NCBI GenBank assembly: GCA_036479015.1
Contig: JAZGFB010000033.1
Span: forward strand, 1-64,000
Length of the DNA stretch: 64,000 nt
Direction of reading: 5' to 3'
DNA from: NVTR01 sp036479015
GTDB taxonomy: Bacteria; Pseudomonadota; Alphaproteobacteria; Rhodobacterales; Rhodobacteraceae
A program made the translations under genes and the position numbers. The notes beneath the pieces are model-generated. The model did no database searches and was not told the origin of the DNA. It saw only the letters and a program-made list of their open reading frames with translations. Each line of letters opens with the position of its first letter. The first letter of the stretch is position 1. Positions 24,978 through 34,386 of the stretch are shown one piece after another.

Positions 24978-26147
24978 ATGATCGATCCAATTTTGCCCAC
25001 CTATAATCGCGCCCCGCTTTCCTTCACCCACGGTGATGGTAGCTGGCTGGTGGAACGTGACGGGCGACGTTTTCTGGATCTGGCGGCTGGCATTGGCGTC
25101 AGCGCCTTGGGCCATGCCCATCCGGCACTTGTGGCGGCCATAACCGATCAGGCGGGTAAGCTTTGGCACCTGTCAAACCTCTATGAAATCCCCCAGCAAC
25201 GGGCGCTGGCGGAAAAACTGGTCGATGAAACCTTCGCCGACACTGTGTTTTTCACCAATTCCGGTACCGAGGCTTGCGAGTTAGCGGTTAAAATGGCCCG
25301 CAAATACTGGCACGTCGCAGGCCAGCCCGACCGCCATGAAATCATCGCCTTTCACGGCGCGTTTCATGGCCGTTCAGCCGCTGCCATCGCCGCTGCCGGA
25401 TCAGACAAAATGACCGCCGGGTTTGCCCCGTTGCTGTCCGGATTTACCCAGCTGCCCTACGGCGATATTGATGCGCTGGCAGACGCCGCCAGCGACACTA
25501 CCGCCGCCATCATCATCGAACCGGTGCTGGGCGAAGGCGGCATCATACCGCTGCCCGACCAAGCCCTGAAAGACATCCGCTCCATTTGTGACGCGCACAA
25601 CATCCTGTTGATCCTTGACGAAGTCCAATGTGGCATGGGCAGGACAGGCAGGCTGTTCGCCCATGAATGGGCCGGTATCACGCCCGACATCATGATGGTG
25701 GCCAAGGGGTTGGGCGGCGGCTTTCCCATCGGCGCGGTGCTGGCCAGCGAAAATGCGGCGCAGGGCATGACGGCTGGCACCCACGGCTCGACCTATGGCG
25801 GCAACCCCTTGGGCTGCACGGTTGGGTTGGCGGTAATGAACATCGTCGCCGCACCGGAATTTCTGGCCGATGTCAGCCGCAAATCCGGCCTGTTTCGCCA
25901 GAAACTGGAAGGCCTGGTTGCCGCGCACCCCGACATCTTTGAACAGGTGCGCGGCACTGGCCTGATGCTGGGGCTGAAATGCAAAATCCCAAATCTTGAC
26001 CTGCTGAGCGCGGCGTACGGCGAACACATCCTTGTCGTGCCTGCTGCCGACAACGTCATCCGCCTGTTGCCGCCCCTGAACATCTCTGACGATGACATTG
26101 CCACGGCCATCAACCGCCTTGATGCCGCCGCCACCAGCCTGACATAA
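24978..26147 (+). CDS. argD: Acetylornithine aminotransferase
   Basis: PLP-dependent class-III aminotransferase converting N-acetylglutamate semialdehyde to N-acetylornithine in arginine synthesis; it may also act in lysine synthesis. 389 residues from ATG 24978, normal length. Motifs: NSGTEACELAVKMARKYW for cofactor binding, FHGRSAAA, the LILDEVQCGMGRTGRLF segment with the PLP-ring aspartate, and the Schiff-base lysine in MMVAKGLGGGFPIGAVLA. It is followed after 26 bases by argF, the common alphaproteobacterial arrangement. Its ribosome site is weak. Confidence 0.95.
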   Translation: MIDPILPTYNRAPLSFTHGDGSWLVERDGRRFLDLAAGIGVSALGHAHPALVAAITDQAGKLWHLSNLYEIPQQRALAEKLVDETFADTVFFTNSGTEACELAVKMARKYWHVAGQPDRHEIIAFHGAFHGRSAAAIAAAGSDKMTAGFAPLLSGFTQLPYGDIDALADAASDTTAAIIIEPVLGEGGIIPLPDQALKDIRSICDAHNILLILDEVQCGMGRTGRLFAHEWAGITPDIMMVAKGLGGGFPIGAVLASENAAQGMTAGTHGSTYGGNPLGCTVGLAVMNIVAAPEFLADVSRKSGLFRQKLEGLVAAHPDIFEQVRGTGLMLGLKCKIPNLDLLSAAYGEHILVVPAADNVIRLLPPLNISDDDIATAINRLDAAATSLT

Positions 26148-26173
26148 ACGCCCCAGCTACAGAAAGCACCGAT

Positions 26174-27100
26174 ATGAACCATTTCCTGGACATCCACACC
26201 ACCGCCCCGGACGATCTGCGCCACATCATCGACCATGCCCGCACCATGAAAAATGCCCGCACCGGCCAATCCAAAGGCACACCCGACGTTGACCAGCCGC
26301 TGAAAAATCACATGGTGGCGCTGATATTTGAAAAGCCCAGCACCCGCACCCGGGTCAGCTTTGATGTGGGCGTGCGCCAGATGGGCGGCGAATGCATGGT
26401 GCTTTCGGGCACTGATATGCAACTGGGCCATGGTGAAACCATCGCCGACACCGCCCGCGTGCTGTCACGCTATGTTGACCTGATCATGCTGCGCACCTTT
26501 GAAGAGGCGACAGTGCAGGAAATGGCCGAATACGCCTCGGTGCCAGTGATCAACGGGTTGACCAACCGCACACATCCCTGCCAGGTCATGGCCGACGTCA
26601 TGACATTCGAAGAACACCGCGGCCCGATCAAAGGTAAAAAAGTCGTCTGGTCAGGCGACGGCAACAACACCTGCCATTCCCTGCTGCACGCCGCTGGCCA
26701 ATTTGGCTTTGACATGACCATCACCGGCCCCGAAACCCTGCACCCGGAAGCTGAAATAATCGAACATGCGCGCAAAAGCGGCGCAAATGTCACCCTGGAA
26801 ACTGACCCGGAAAAGGCGGTGCAAAACGCTGACCTGATCGTCACCGACACCTGGGTGTCGATGCATGACAGCCCCTCCATGCGCGAACGCCGCCACAATC
26901 AGCTGCGCCCCTATCAGGTGGATGATGCGCTGATGCAAAAAGCCAACCCGGACGCGCTGTTCATGCACTGCCTGCCGGCACACCGCGACGAAGAAGTCAC
27001 CAACGCGGTGATGGACGGCCCCCAATCGGTGGTGTTTGACGAAGCCGAGAACCGCCTGCATGCGCAAAAAGCCATCATGCGCTGGTGCCTTGGGGTTTAG
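26174..27100 (+). CDS. argF: Ornithine carbamoyltransferase
   Basis: Makes citrulline from ornithine and carbamoyl phosphate, 308 residues. The carbamoyl-phosphate loop is EKPSTRTRVSFDVG, the second conserved site is TNRTHPCQVMADV, and the ornithine-binding loops are DTWVSM and MHCLPAHRDEEV. It forms an operon with argD. A perfect hairpin of a dispersed family begins three bases after the stop codon. Confidence 0.96.
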   Translation: MNHFLDIHTTAPDDLRHIIDHARTMKNARTGQSKGTPDVDQPLKNHMVALIFEKPSTRTRVSFDVGVRQMGGECMVLSGTDMQLGHGETIADTARVLSRYVDLIMLRTFEEATVQEMAEYASVPVINGLTNRTHPCQVMADVMTFEEHRGPIKGKKVVWSGDGNNTCHSLLHAAGQFGFDMTITGPETLHPEAEIIEHARKSGANVTLETDPEKAVQNADLIVTDTWVSMHDSPSMRERRHNQLRPYQVDDALMQKANPDALFMHCLPAHRDEEVTNAVMDGPQSVVFDEAENRLHAQKAIMRWCLGV

Positions 27101-27102
27101 GG

Positions 27103-27123
27103 CGATTATTCGCAGAATAATCG
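27103..27123. repeat. GCA-loop hairpin repeat (copy after argF)
   Basis: CGATTATTC and GAATAATCG form a perfect nine-base-pair stem around a GCA loop, starting three bases after the argF stop. It is the same element as 27463-27483 with a compensated change in the stem (TTATT/AATAA instead of TTTTT/AAAAA), which suggests that the stem itself is kept. Confidence 0.75.
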
Positions 27124-27462
27124 TGGCGCGTAGCGGTACAGGCTTAGGCCTGCCGCGCCGCGCTCACCTTGCAACCATTTACGCGCGACGGGAAAAATAA
27201 ACAGTTACAGCACCGTATTAACCGTCAACAACACCCAAGGATAAGCATTGTATCCCCGGCTCACCTTTGGGCGGGCAAACAGCAATAGCGCAACCAATAT
27301 GCTCTACAGTCCCAGGGGCGCTTCTTTTACAAAATTTAGGGGTTTGGGATGCGCGCTTGGTTTTTTCCACACCCAGGCCGGCCCCTCCAGGGCTAAAGAC
27401 ATGGCTGCAGATGAAACCCCGCTTGATATCTTTGTTCCCTAAATATCCCCACCGGAGGCATC

Positions 27463-27483
27463 CGATTTTTCGCAGAAAAATCA
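27463..27483. repeat. GCA-loop hairpin repeat (copy past pit)
   Basis: GATTTTTC and GAAAAATC form a perfect eight-base-pair stem around a GCA loop, followed by CACCCC. It lies 76 bases beyond the stop of the minus-strand Pit gene. Other family members are at 24724, 27103, 43429 and, reversed, 43458. Confidence 0.75.
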
Positions 27484-27559
27484 CCCCACCCTGCCACGCG
27501 GGCATCATTTAAACGGGTGGTGGCACAAACTGATGGCGCAAGATTAAGCGGTGTTAAGC

Positions 27560-29026
27560 CTAAACAAACACCGCCGTCAGCCCCAGAAATATCACACCAG
27601 ACAATACCGCCGCCGCTGGAACCGTGATCACCCAAGCCGCCAGTATGGTCAGGAAATGCGACCGGCGCACCAACTTGCGCCGCCGCCGTTCTTCGGGGGC
27701 CACTTTTCGCACTGTGGTGCTTTTGGCCCGGCGCTCTTCCTGCCATTCCCGGTAAAAGCCAACCCCGAACACACCGCCGACGGCAATGTGGGTTGAACTG
27801 ACCGGCAGGCCCAGCCAGGACGCAAATATCACCGTAATCGCTGCCGACAGGGCCACACAATAGGCCCGCATCGGGTTCAGCTTGGTAATCTGCCCGCCGA
27901 CCATTTTGATCAACTTGGGCCCAAACAGGAACAACCCAAACGAAATACCAAAGGCCCCGATAATCATGACCCAGATCGGTATCGACACCTTACCGGCAAA
28001 TTCGCCAACACTTTCGGCATGCACAATCGCCGCCAATGGCCCGACCGCGTTGGCCACATCATTGGCCCCATGGGCAAATGACAGCAAAGCCGCCGAGATC
28101 ACCAAAGGCATCCGAAACAATATTTTCAGCGATTTGTTACGGTTCTCCATGCCCTGTGACTGCCGCCGGATAAAGGGCCGCGCCACCCCATAGCTTAGCA
28201 CACCAATGCCGGCACCAATCAGCAATGCCGTCGGGATATCAATTGTAATAATTTTGCTCAACCCTTTCACGGAAAGGTAAGCCGCAAAAACACCCGCCAT
28301 AATGGCGATCAACACCGGCACCCATGTGCGCGCCGCGGCAATTTTGTCTTGCTTGTACATAATCTGGGTCTTGATAAACGCCAAAAACAGGGCTGCAACC
28401 AGCCCGCCTAAAACAGGTGAAATCACCCAGCTTGCGGCGATTTTCGCCATATTTGGCCAATTCACCGCCGCAAATCCAGCCGCCGCAATCCCGGCCCCCA
28501 TGACGCCGCCCACAACCGAATGGGTGGTGGAAACCGGCGCGCCTACAACCGTGGCCAGGTTGACCCAAACCGCCGCTGACATCAGTGCCGCCATCATCGC
28601 CCAGACAAAAATCTTGCTGTCGCTGACACTGGCGGGGTCAATAATTCCCTTGGAAATGGTCGACACCACGTCGCCCCCCGCCAACAGTGCCCCGGCGCTT
28701 TCAAATACTGCGGCAATAATGATGGCCCCAACCATGGTCAGGGCCTTGGCCCCCACCGCAGGCCCGACATTATTGGCCACATCATTGGCGCCAATATTAA
28801 GCGCCATATAGGCCCCAAGGGCGGCCGCCGCGACCACAATCATTGAGCCTTCAGATTGGCCAAACAACAGCGCTGCCGCCAGTGCAGCTATGGCAATAAA
28901 TGCCAGCGCAATTCCGGTTCCAACAACGGGGCGCGACACATATTGGGCAGCGTTTTCCAACTGAGCAATGCGGCCCAGGTCTTTGTCCAGGGTCAGCCAT
29001 TGGTTGTTTTGGGGATCAGATGCCAT
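27560..29026 (-). CDS. Inorganic phosphate transporter, Pit family
   Basis: Low-affinity phosphate (metal-phosphate) proton symporter of the PiT family, 488 residues. Both internal repeats carry the family signature: NIGANDVANNVGPAVGAKAL in the first half and AHGANDVANAVGPLAAI in the second. Each half also has the paired serine motif VGAPVSTTHSVVGGVMGAG and LGLPVSSTHIAVGGVFGVG. A basic cytoplasmic loop (EERRRRKLVRR) precedes the last helix. No PhoU-like or PhoB-box neighbour is visible, so regulation by phosphate is unproven. Confidence 0.93.
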   Translation of the reverse strand: MASDPQNNQWLTLDKDLGRIAQLENAAQYVSRPVVGTGIALAFIAIAALAAALLFGQSEGSMIVVAAAALGAYMALNIGANDVANNVGPAVGAKALTMVGAIIIAAVFESAGALLAGGDVVSTISKGIIDPASVSDSKIFVWAMMAALMSAAVWVNLATVVGAPVSTTHSVVGGVMGAGIAAAGFAAVNWPNMAKIAASWVISPVLGGLVAALFLAFIKTQIMYKQDKIAAARTWVPVLIAIMAGVFAAYLSVKGLSKIITIDIPTALLIGAGIGVLSYGVARPFIRRQSQGMENRNKSLKILFRMPLVISAALLSFAHGANDVANAVGPLAAIVHAESVGEFAGKVSIPIWVMIIGAFGISFGLFLFGPKLIKMVGGQITKLNPMRAYCVALSAAITVIFASWLGLPVSSTHIAVGGVFGVGFYREWQEERRAKSTTVRKVAPEERRRRKLVRRSHFLTILAAWVITVPAAAVLSGVIFLGLTAVFV

Positions 29027-29183
29027 CTAATTTGTCTCCGGGTTGTATGAGATCGATCAGCACATAGGCGCGCAATAGGCGGGAATCGCCACAGGCACAA
29101 CGCTATATTTTGCCTTTGGTATTGCCAATACCCGGGGGCGGCTTAGGCTGGCAGCCATTCGTCACAATAAATGGAATTTGCCA

Positions 29184-30596
29184 ATGCACAAAGCGCAAAT
29201 CGGGATTTACGGACTTGGCACCATGGGCAGTGCATTGGCGCTGAACCTGGCCGATAGCGGCTTTGACGTGGCCGTGACCAACCGTGAAACATCCTGGATA
29301 GATGATTTCATAAAAGAAGCCGACGATCTGGCTGGCAATCTGCATGGTTTTGAAAACCTGCCCGATTTTGTCACTGGGCTGCGACAACCCCGGGTGATCC
29401 TGTTCATGATCCCCTCAGGTGCGCCGATGGACGCCATGATCAAAACGATCACCCCGCTTTTATCCCCCGGTGACACCATAATTGACGGCGGTAACGCCAA
29501 TTTCCACGACACCCGCCGGCGCTGCGCTGAGATGGCGGAAAATGATTTGCATTTTGTCGGCATGGGGGTGTCGGGCGGGGAAGAAGGCGCGCGCTTTGGC
29601 CCCTCTATGATGGTGGGTGGCAGCGCCCACAGCTGGCAACAGTTGCAACCGATCCTGCGCGCCATTGCCGCCAACTTTAAGGGCGATCCCTGTGTTGATC
29701 TGCTGGGGCCCGACGGCGCCGGGCATTTCGTGAAAACTGTGCATAACGGCATTGAATACGCCGATATGCAAATGATTGCAGAGGTTTACGGCATCTTACG
29801 TGATGGCCATGGTATGGCACCGGGCGGCATTGGCGCGATGTTTGAGCGTTGGAATGCAGGCCCGCTGCAGTCCTATCTGGTGGAAATTTCCGGCAAAGTT
29901 CTAAGCGCGGTTGACCCTGTAACCGGGGCACCGATGGTGGATATGATCTTGGATAAGGCCGGGCAAAAAGGCACCGGACGCTGGACGGTGATAGAGGCGC
30001 TTGGCCTTGGGCAATCGGCGTCAACAATTGAGGCCGCGGTCGCCGCGCGTTCCTGGTCTGCCCACAAAGATATGCGCTTGGCCGGGCAGGAACTATTTGC
30101 CACCGGCGCGACGGCGACGGGTGCCAACTTGCCAGGCCAGGATGATCTGGAAGCCGCGCTTTTGGCGGCCAAGATCATCGCCTATGCCCAAGGGTTTGCC
30201 CTGCTTGAAGCGGCGAGCCAGGAATATGACTGGGATCTTGATCTGGGGCGCATCGCTGAAATATGGCGCGCCGGCTGTATCATACGCTCGGCGATGTTGG
30301 ATGACATGGCAGCGGCGTCGCGCGTTGGCCTGCCCATGGGTCAGCTGATGTTTGCGCCCGCGTTCAAGGTTATCTTGATCCACTCAGGCGATGCTTTGCG
30401 TCGTCTGGTTTCCAGTGCGGCCCTGTCGGGGGTGCCCGTTCCGGCGTTCTCTGCCGCTCTGGCCTATTTTGACACCATGGCCCAAGGGCGCGGCACCACC
30501 GATTTGATTCAGGCGCAACGGGATTTCTTTGGCGCGCACGGGTTTGAGCGGCTGGATGGCGGCACTGGCAAGCACGGACCCTGGGGGCTGGACTGA
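29184..30596 (+). CDS. gnd: 6-phosphogluconate dehydrogenase, decarboxylating
   Basis: Oxidises 6-phosphogluconate to ribulose-5-phosphate with NADP and CO2 release in the pentose-phosphate pathway. 470 residues from ATG 29184, the usual long-form length; a TTG two codons earlier is the alternative. The nucleotide-binding motif is GIYGLGTMGSALALNLA. The substrate site VGMGVSGGEEGARFGPSMM and the catalytic lysine/asparagine region HFVKTVHNGIEYADMQMIAE are present. The C-terminus has the substrate-gripping tail near RDFFGAHGFERLD. It ends 42 bases before the convergent hrpB. Confidence 0.95.
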   Translation: MHKAQIGIYGLGTMGSALALNLADSGFDVAVTNRETSWIDDFIKEADDLAGNLHGFENLPDFVTGLRQPRVILFMIPSGAPMDAMIKTITPLLSPGDTIIDGGNANFHDTRRRCAEMAENDLHFVGMGVSGGEEGARFGPSMMVGGSAHSWQQLQPILRAIAANFKGDPCVDLLGPDGAGHFVKTVHNGIEYADMQMIAEVYGILRDGHGMAPGGIGAMFERWNAGPLQSYLVEISGKVLSAVDPVTGAPMVDMILDKAGQKGTGRWTVIEALGLGQSASTIEAAVAARSWSAHKDMRLAGQELFATGATATGANLPGQDDLEAALLAAKIIAYAQGFALLEAASQEYDWDLDLGRIAEIWRAGCIIRSAMLDDMAAASRVGLPMGQLMFAPAFKVILIHSGDALRRLVSSAALSGVPVPAFSAALAYFDTMAQGRGTTDLIQAQRDFFGAHGFERLDGGTGKHGPWGLD

Positions 30597-30616
30597 ACGG
30601 GTGGATGCCTTAGGCA

Positions 30617-30640
30617 GGATATTTAGAAAAAGAAGAAATC
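30617..30640 (+). repeat. Dispersed GGATATTTTTGAAA-like motif (copy 2)
   Basis: GGATATTTAGAAAAAGAAGA lies 20 bases after the gnd stop on the gnd sense strand, in the short gap before the convergent hrpB. It is the least A/T-perfect of four copies. Confidence 0.45.
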
Positions 30641-33068
30641 AGGATTTTCGCGGTTTCGCGCGCAGGGTTGGGGCCGCCTGTGTCGGGTCTTGGGGCCAGG
30701 GGTGTTTGGGGTACCGCCCGCGCATGTCTTTGCGCACGTCGCCGTATGATGTGGCCCAGAAGCCCGGCAGATCCATGGTGGTTTGCACGGGGCGGCCGGC
30801 CGGTGACATAAGGGTGATGCGCAGGGGCTGCCCGGCGACGGTTGGGTGCTGGCTTAGGCCGAACATTTCCTGCAAGCGCACCGAAATTGCCGGGTGTTCC
30901 CCGCTGTAATCGATGGCAGCTTTGCGCTGCATTGGGGTGGTGAAATGGGCCGGGGCGTTGCGCTCAACCGCCTGTTGCTGATCCCAGTCCAGCCACAGGC
31001 GCAGGGCTGGCAACAGATCAAAACCGCGGATGTCGGCGGCGTTGCGCACCCCCGTAACATGGGCCAACAGCCAGTCGTCCAGCCGCGACAGCAGGCCCGT
31101 TTCAGTCATGTCTGGCAAAGCGGTGCCACCTGCGCGCACCAGCTCAACCCGCGCCATAAAGCGCCGCGCGGCGCTGGACAGCGGCAAGCCAAGGTCGCGA
31201 AAACCGTCCAGTGCTGCACGTGCCATATCGCTTGGATCGGCGTCACCCCAGGTGCGGTCCTGCAGGATCAATGCCCCCAGCATTTCGCGTTGTCGCGCCT
31301 GAACCCGGCGGTTACGTTGTGACCAGTGACAGCTGTTTTGCCAGATGATCTGCGCACCATAAAGCCCGCGCAATTCGCTTTCACTGATGGCGATCGCCTG
31401 GCGAATACGGGCCTGGCGGGCGTCACCGTCCAGGTCGCTGACCACAATCATCCGGGCACCAGCCAACGGGTCATGGGCGTCCATTATCGCCTCTTTTCCC
31501 CCGGAAAGTATCCAGCGCGGGGCCGTGCCGTCGCGGCGCAACCCGATGCGGTCAGGATAGGCCAGCGCTGCCGTTTCGGCCCAGCTGTGGTGCGGTCCGG
31601 AACCGGCAAACCTGACCAGGCGTTTGGCTTCCATGCGGATGCGAGAGATGGCGGCTGAATTGGCACCTGCTGCGGTCGAATTTTGCAGTGCTGCGCGCCG
31701 CACTAACAGATCAACGCCGGCCCCGCGCAATGGGTCACGATCCCCCAGAAGTGCCGCCAACAGCGGTGCGTCTTTGCCGCCCTTGACCAGCATATGCGCC
31801 AGTCTCGGATGCAGCGGCAGGCGGGCCAATGTGCGGCCGTGATCCGTGATTGCGCCCTTGGCATCAAGGGCGCCAAGACCCCATAACAACCTGTGTGCGG
31901 CGGCCATAGCCCCAGGGTTTGGCGGGCTAACAAACGCCATATTTGCAACGTCACGCGCGCCCCAAAACGCCAGTTCCAACATAAGGCTGCTCAGATCACC
32001 ACAGTTAATTTCGGCGGGCGGAAACGCCGCCATGCCACCCTCTTCGCCGCGGGTCCAAAACCGGTAACATTGCCCCGGTTCAACCCGCCCGGCGCGGCCA
32101 CGGCGCTGGTCTGCCTCAGCCTTTGTCACCCGCTCTGTGATCAGGCGCGACATGCCGGAACCGGCGTCAAACCGGGCGCGGCGGGCGCGGCCAGCATCCA
32201 CCACCACAGATATCCCGGCAATGGTCAGTGAGGTTTCGGCAATGGCCGTGGCCAAAACAATTTTGCGCCCCTTTGGGGCAGGGGCAACGGCCCTGCGCTG
32301 GGCTTTAAAATCCATCGCACCAAACAGCGGATACACAGTGCACTCTGGGGGCAGTTGCCCCGCCAGCCGCGCCGCAACCCGGCGAATTTCGCCTTCTCCG
32401 GGTAAAAAGACCAAAATGCCACCGCTGGATTCGTGGCTGGCCCGGACCACCAGATCAGCCAGGGCATGTTCAAAGCGTTGGGTTTTTGGGGTTGGGCGGT
32501 CCAACCAAATTGTGCCAACCTCAAAGGCGCGCCCCTGCGACGTTATTATTGGGCAGTCCAACATGTCCGCCACCGGGCTGGCGTCCAATGTGGCCGACAT
32601 CACCAGAACCAGCAGATCTTCGCGCAGGGCAGCGCGGGCTTCCCAAACCAGGGCCAGCCCCAGGTCGCCGTTCAGCGAGCGTTCGTGAAATTCGTCAAAG
32701 ATCACCGCACCGATCCCGTCTAGCGACGGGTCCGACTGTATCATCGCCGTTAATATGCCTTCGGTGATCACCTCTATTTGGGTGGCTTTGGATGATTTGG
32801 CGTCGCCGCGCATGCGGTACCCAACGGTTTTTCCCACAGGTTCACCCAATGTGTCGGCCATACGTTCAGCAGCAGCCCGCGTCGCCAGGCGCCGGGGTTC
32901 TAATATTAGGATTTTGCCGCGACATAACCCGGCGTCTAAAATTGCCAGTGGCACCACAGTGGTTTTGCCAGCCCCCGGTGGGGCCTGCAGCACCGCCACA
33001 CCGGCATTTCCCAGGGCATCCATAAGGGCGGGCAGGGCGTCACAAATGGGAAGATCGGGCAGCTGCAT
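30639..33068 (-). CDS. hrpB: ATP-dependent helicase HrpB
   Basis: DEAH-family superfamily-2 helicase of 809 residues, the family's normal size. Motif I is QAPPGAGKTTVVPLAIL, motif II is the variant FDEFHERSLNGD (DEFH), motif III is VMSATLD, and motif VI is RRGRAGRVEPGQCYR. The C-terminal HrpB domain follows, with PLSSAARRFMARVELVRAGG. Its physiological substrate is not established in most bacteria. It is transcribed alone and converges on gnd. Confidence 0.93.
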   Translation of the reverse strand: MQLPDLPICDALPALMDALGNAGVAVLQAPPGAGKTTVVPLAILDAGLCRGKILILEPRRLATRAAAERMADTLGEPVGKTVGYRMRGDAKSSKATQIEVITEGILTAMIQSDPSLDGIGAVIFDEFHERSLNGDLGLALVWEARAALREDLLVLVMSATLDASPVADMLDCPIITSQGRAFEVGTIWLDRPTPKTQRFEHALADLVVRASHESSGGILVFLPGEGEIRRVAARLAGQLPPECTVYPLFGAMDFKAQRRAVAPAPKGRKIVLATAIAETSLTIAGISVVVDAGRARRARFDAGSGMSRLITERVTKAEADQRRGRAGRVEPGQCYRFWTRGEEGGMAAFPPAEINCGDLSSLMLELAFWGARDVANMAFVSPPNPGAMAAAHRLLWGLGALDAKGAITDHGRTLARLPLHPRLAHMLVKGGKDAPLLAALLGDRDPLRGAGVDLLVRRAALQNSTAAGANSAAISRIRMEAKRLVRFAGSGPHHSWAETAALAYPDRIGLRRDGTAPRWILSGGKEAIMDAHDPLAGARMIVVSDLDGDARQARIRQAIAISESELRGLYGAQIIWQNSCHWSQRNRRVQARQREMLGALILQDRTWGDADPSDMARAALDGFRDLGLPLSSAARRFMARVELVRAGGTALPDMTETGLLSRLDDWLLAHVTGVRNAADIRGFDLLPALRLWLDWDQQQAVERNAPAHFTTPMQRKAAIDYSGEHPAISVRLQEMFGLSQHPTVAGQPLRITLMSPAGRPVQTTMDLPGFWATSYGDVRKDMRGRYPKHPWPQDPTQAAPTLRAKPRKS

Positions 33069-33213
33069 GGGGTCTTATGGGGGAAGTGGCGTGCCAGTGC
33101 CATAGGGCAGGTTGTGCGATCATGTTTTCCATGTCAGGTGGCGCACGGATTGCTAGGCATATGGGGAAATTTCCCGCCGTGTTCAAAACCTGCAAATCCA
33201 ACCGATCTAGCGC

Positions 33214-33242
33214 TTGACGCGCGGGGCTACAGCGCTTACACC
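33214..33242 (+). promoter_or_regulatory. Candidate sigma70 promoter of rpmB
   Basis: TTGACG at 33214-33219 is followed after 17 bases by TACACC at 33237-33242, about 70 bases before the rpmB start. The -35 is strong and the -10 weak, as is common in this group. Assignment is by sequence and position only. Confidence 0.35.
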
Positions 33243-33309
33243 CCGGCATCTGAATTTGAGGTATATCCAATGATGTGCCCAGCTGTTTTGTAGACGAAGG
33301 AACTGCCCC

Positions 33310-33597
33310 ATGTCGCGCCGTTGTGAATTGACCGGAAAAGGCCCAATGACTGGCAACAATGTCAGCCACGCCAAGAACCGGACCCGCCGTCGGTTTTTGC
33401 CGAACCTAAATGATGTTTCACTGATGTCTGATGCGCTGGGACGCAGCTTTAAGCTGCGGATTTCAGCCGCTGCTCTGCGCACCGTGGATCACCGGGGTGG
33501 GTTGGACGCATTTTTGGCCAAGGCCAAAGATATCGAGCTTTCGACATCTGCGATGAAGATCAAGAAAGATATCGCCAAGGCCCAGGCTGCCGCCTGA
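33310..33597 (+). CDS. rpmB: 50S ribosomal protein L28
   Basis: Ribosomal large-subunit protein bL28, 95 residues. It starts MSRRCELTGKGPMTGNNVSH and continues with the basic KNRTRRRFLPNLNDV segment. The RISAAALRTVDHRGGLDAFL part is near the C-terminus. The alphaproteobacterial form is longer than the E. coli protein (78 residues) because of the helical C-terminal extension seen here. It is a single-gene transcript with a candidate promoter upstream and a hairpin terminator downstream. Confidence 0.97.
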   Translation: MSRRCELTGKGPMTGNNVSHAKNRTRRRFLPNLNDVSLMSDALGRSFKLRISAAALRTVDHRGGLDAFLAKAKDIELSTSAMKIKKDIAKAQAAA

Positions 33598-33623
33598 TCC
33601 GACCGGCTTAGTGACGATGACGG

Positions 33624-33648
33624 CCCTGCCAATTGGCGGGGCTTTTTT
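33624..33648 (+). terminator. Rho-independent terminator of rpmB
   Basis: CCCTGCC and GGCGGGG form a seven-base-pair stem around AATT, followed by C and six T residues. It starts 26 bases after the rpmB stop. Confidence 0.75.
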
Positions 33649-33720
33649 CTGAAGGGGCCCCTTGCAGGGGCATTATTTTGTCTCGGGGCCCAAACGGCCC
33701 CTCGGGTGCCTGCCGGCGGC

Positions 33721-33742
33721 GGATATTTTTGAAACGATGAAA
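33721..33742 (+). repeat. Dispersed GGATATTTTTGAAA-like motif (copy 3)
   Basis: GGATATTTTTGAAACGATGA and two further bases lie 123 bases after rpmB, past its terminator, on the rpmB sense strand. This is the best-matching copy and could be taken as the consensus. Confidence 0.5.
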
Positions 33743-33826
33743 TTGGCCTGGATGGGTGTGCCCAGGTGCATATGACCGTCAATCTGACGCATGGTCTGGG
33801 TCACTTTATGGATATAGGATCACACC

Positions 33827-34315
33827 ATGCGCAAAACCCAGTATATGACGTTGATTTTGACCCTGCTGGCAGCAATTTGCGGGCACAGCGCAACTGCCGG
33901 TGATATTGCCATTGAGGACGCTTATTTTCGCACCTCGGGCCCATTGGCCAAATCTGGTGCAGCGTTCATGCACATTCGCAACCATAGTGATCAGGATGAC
34001 CGGCTGATTTGGGTGTCCTCTGAAAGTGCCAAGCGTGTGGAATTGCATAGCCATATTGATGCCGGGGATGGTGTCGTGTTGATGCGCCAGGTTGAAGGTG
34101 GCTTTGTGATCCCGGCCCATGGCATGCAGATGCTGGCGCGCGGCGGGCGTCATATTATGTTCATGGGGCTGACTGATAAAGTGGCGAACGGCGATATTAT
34201 CACCGTGACCATGGGCTTTGAACACGCCGGTGAGATCAGCGTTGATATTGCGGTGGATCAGGCCCGCAAACCCGATACGGGCGCAATGCAGATGGATCAT
34301 GGCTCTGACGGCTGA
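33827..34315 (+). CDS. Periplasmic copper chaperone PCu(A)C
   Basis: Copper(I) carrier that delivers copper to cytochrome oxidase, 162 residues with an N-terminal signal peptide cleaved near SATAG (residue 24). The PCu(A)C metal site is present: H74/H76 in VELHSHI, M86, then H109 and M111 in GRHIMFMG, close to the H(M)X10MX21HXM pattern. The extra histidine/methionine tail (MQMDHGSDG) could bind copper as well. It is alone on its strand segment, upstream of an unrelated membrane protein. Confidence 0.9.
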   Translation: MRKTQYMTLILTLLAAICGHSATAGDIAIEDAYFRTSGPLAKSGAAFMHIRNHSDQDDRLIWVSSESAKRVELHSHIDAGDGVVLMRQVEGGFVIPAHGMQMLARGGRHIMFMGLTDKVANGDIITVTMGFEHAGEISVDIAVDQARKPDTGAMQMDHGSDG

Positions 34316-34386
34316 ACGTCGCCCGGTAATTTCGGTCGATTCGTATAGATTTTTATGGTAAATGACCCAATGAAAACATTGGGAGC

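Larger units (their letters stand above)
27101..27559. other. Intergenic region argF/pit with two hairpin repeats
   Basis: 459 bases between convergent argF and the Pit gene. The only clear structures are two near-identical 21-base hairpins at 27103-27123 and 27463-27483. Open frames on both strands in between have no convincing start sites and unlikely compositions. The minus-strand one is built partly from the hairpin. No gene is supported. Confidence 0.6.

Noticed and set aside
27218..27508. Minus-strand 96-codon frame between argF and the Pit gene
   Set aside because: Its first part is a translation of the GCA-loop hairpin repeat, and there is no ribosome site.
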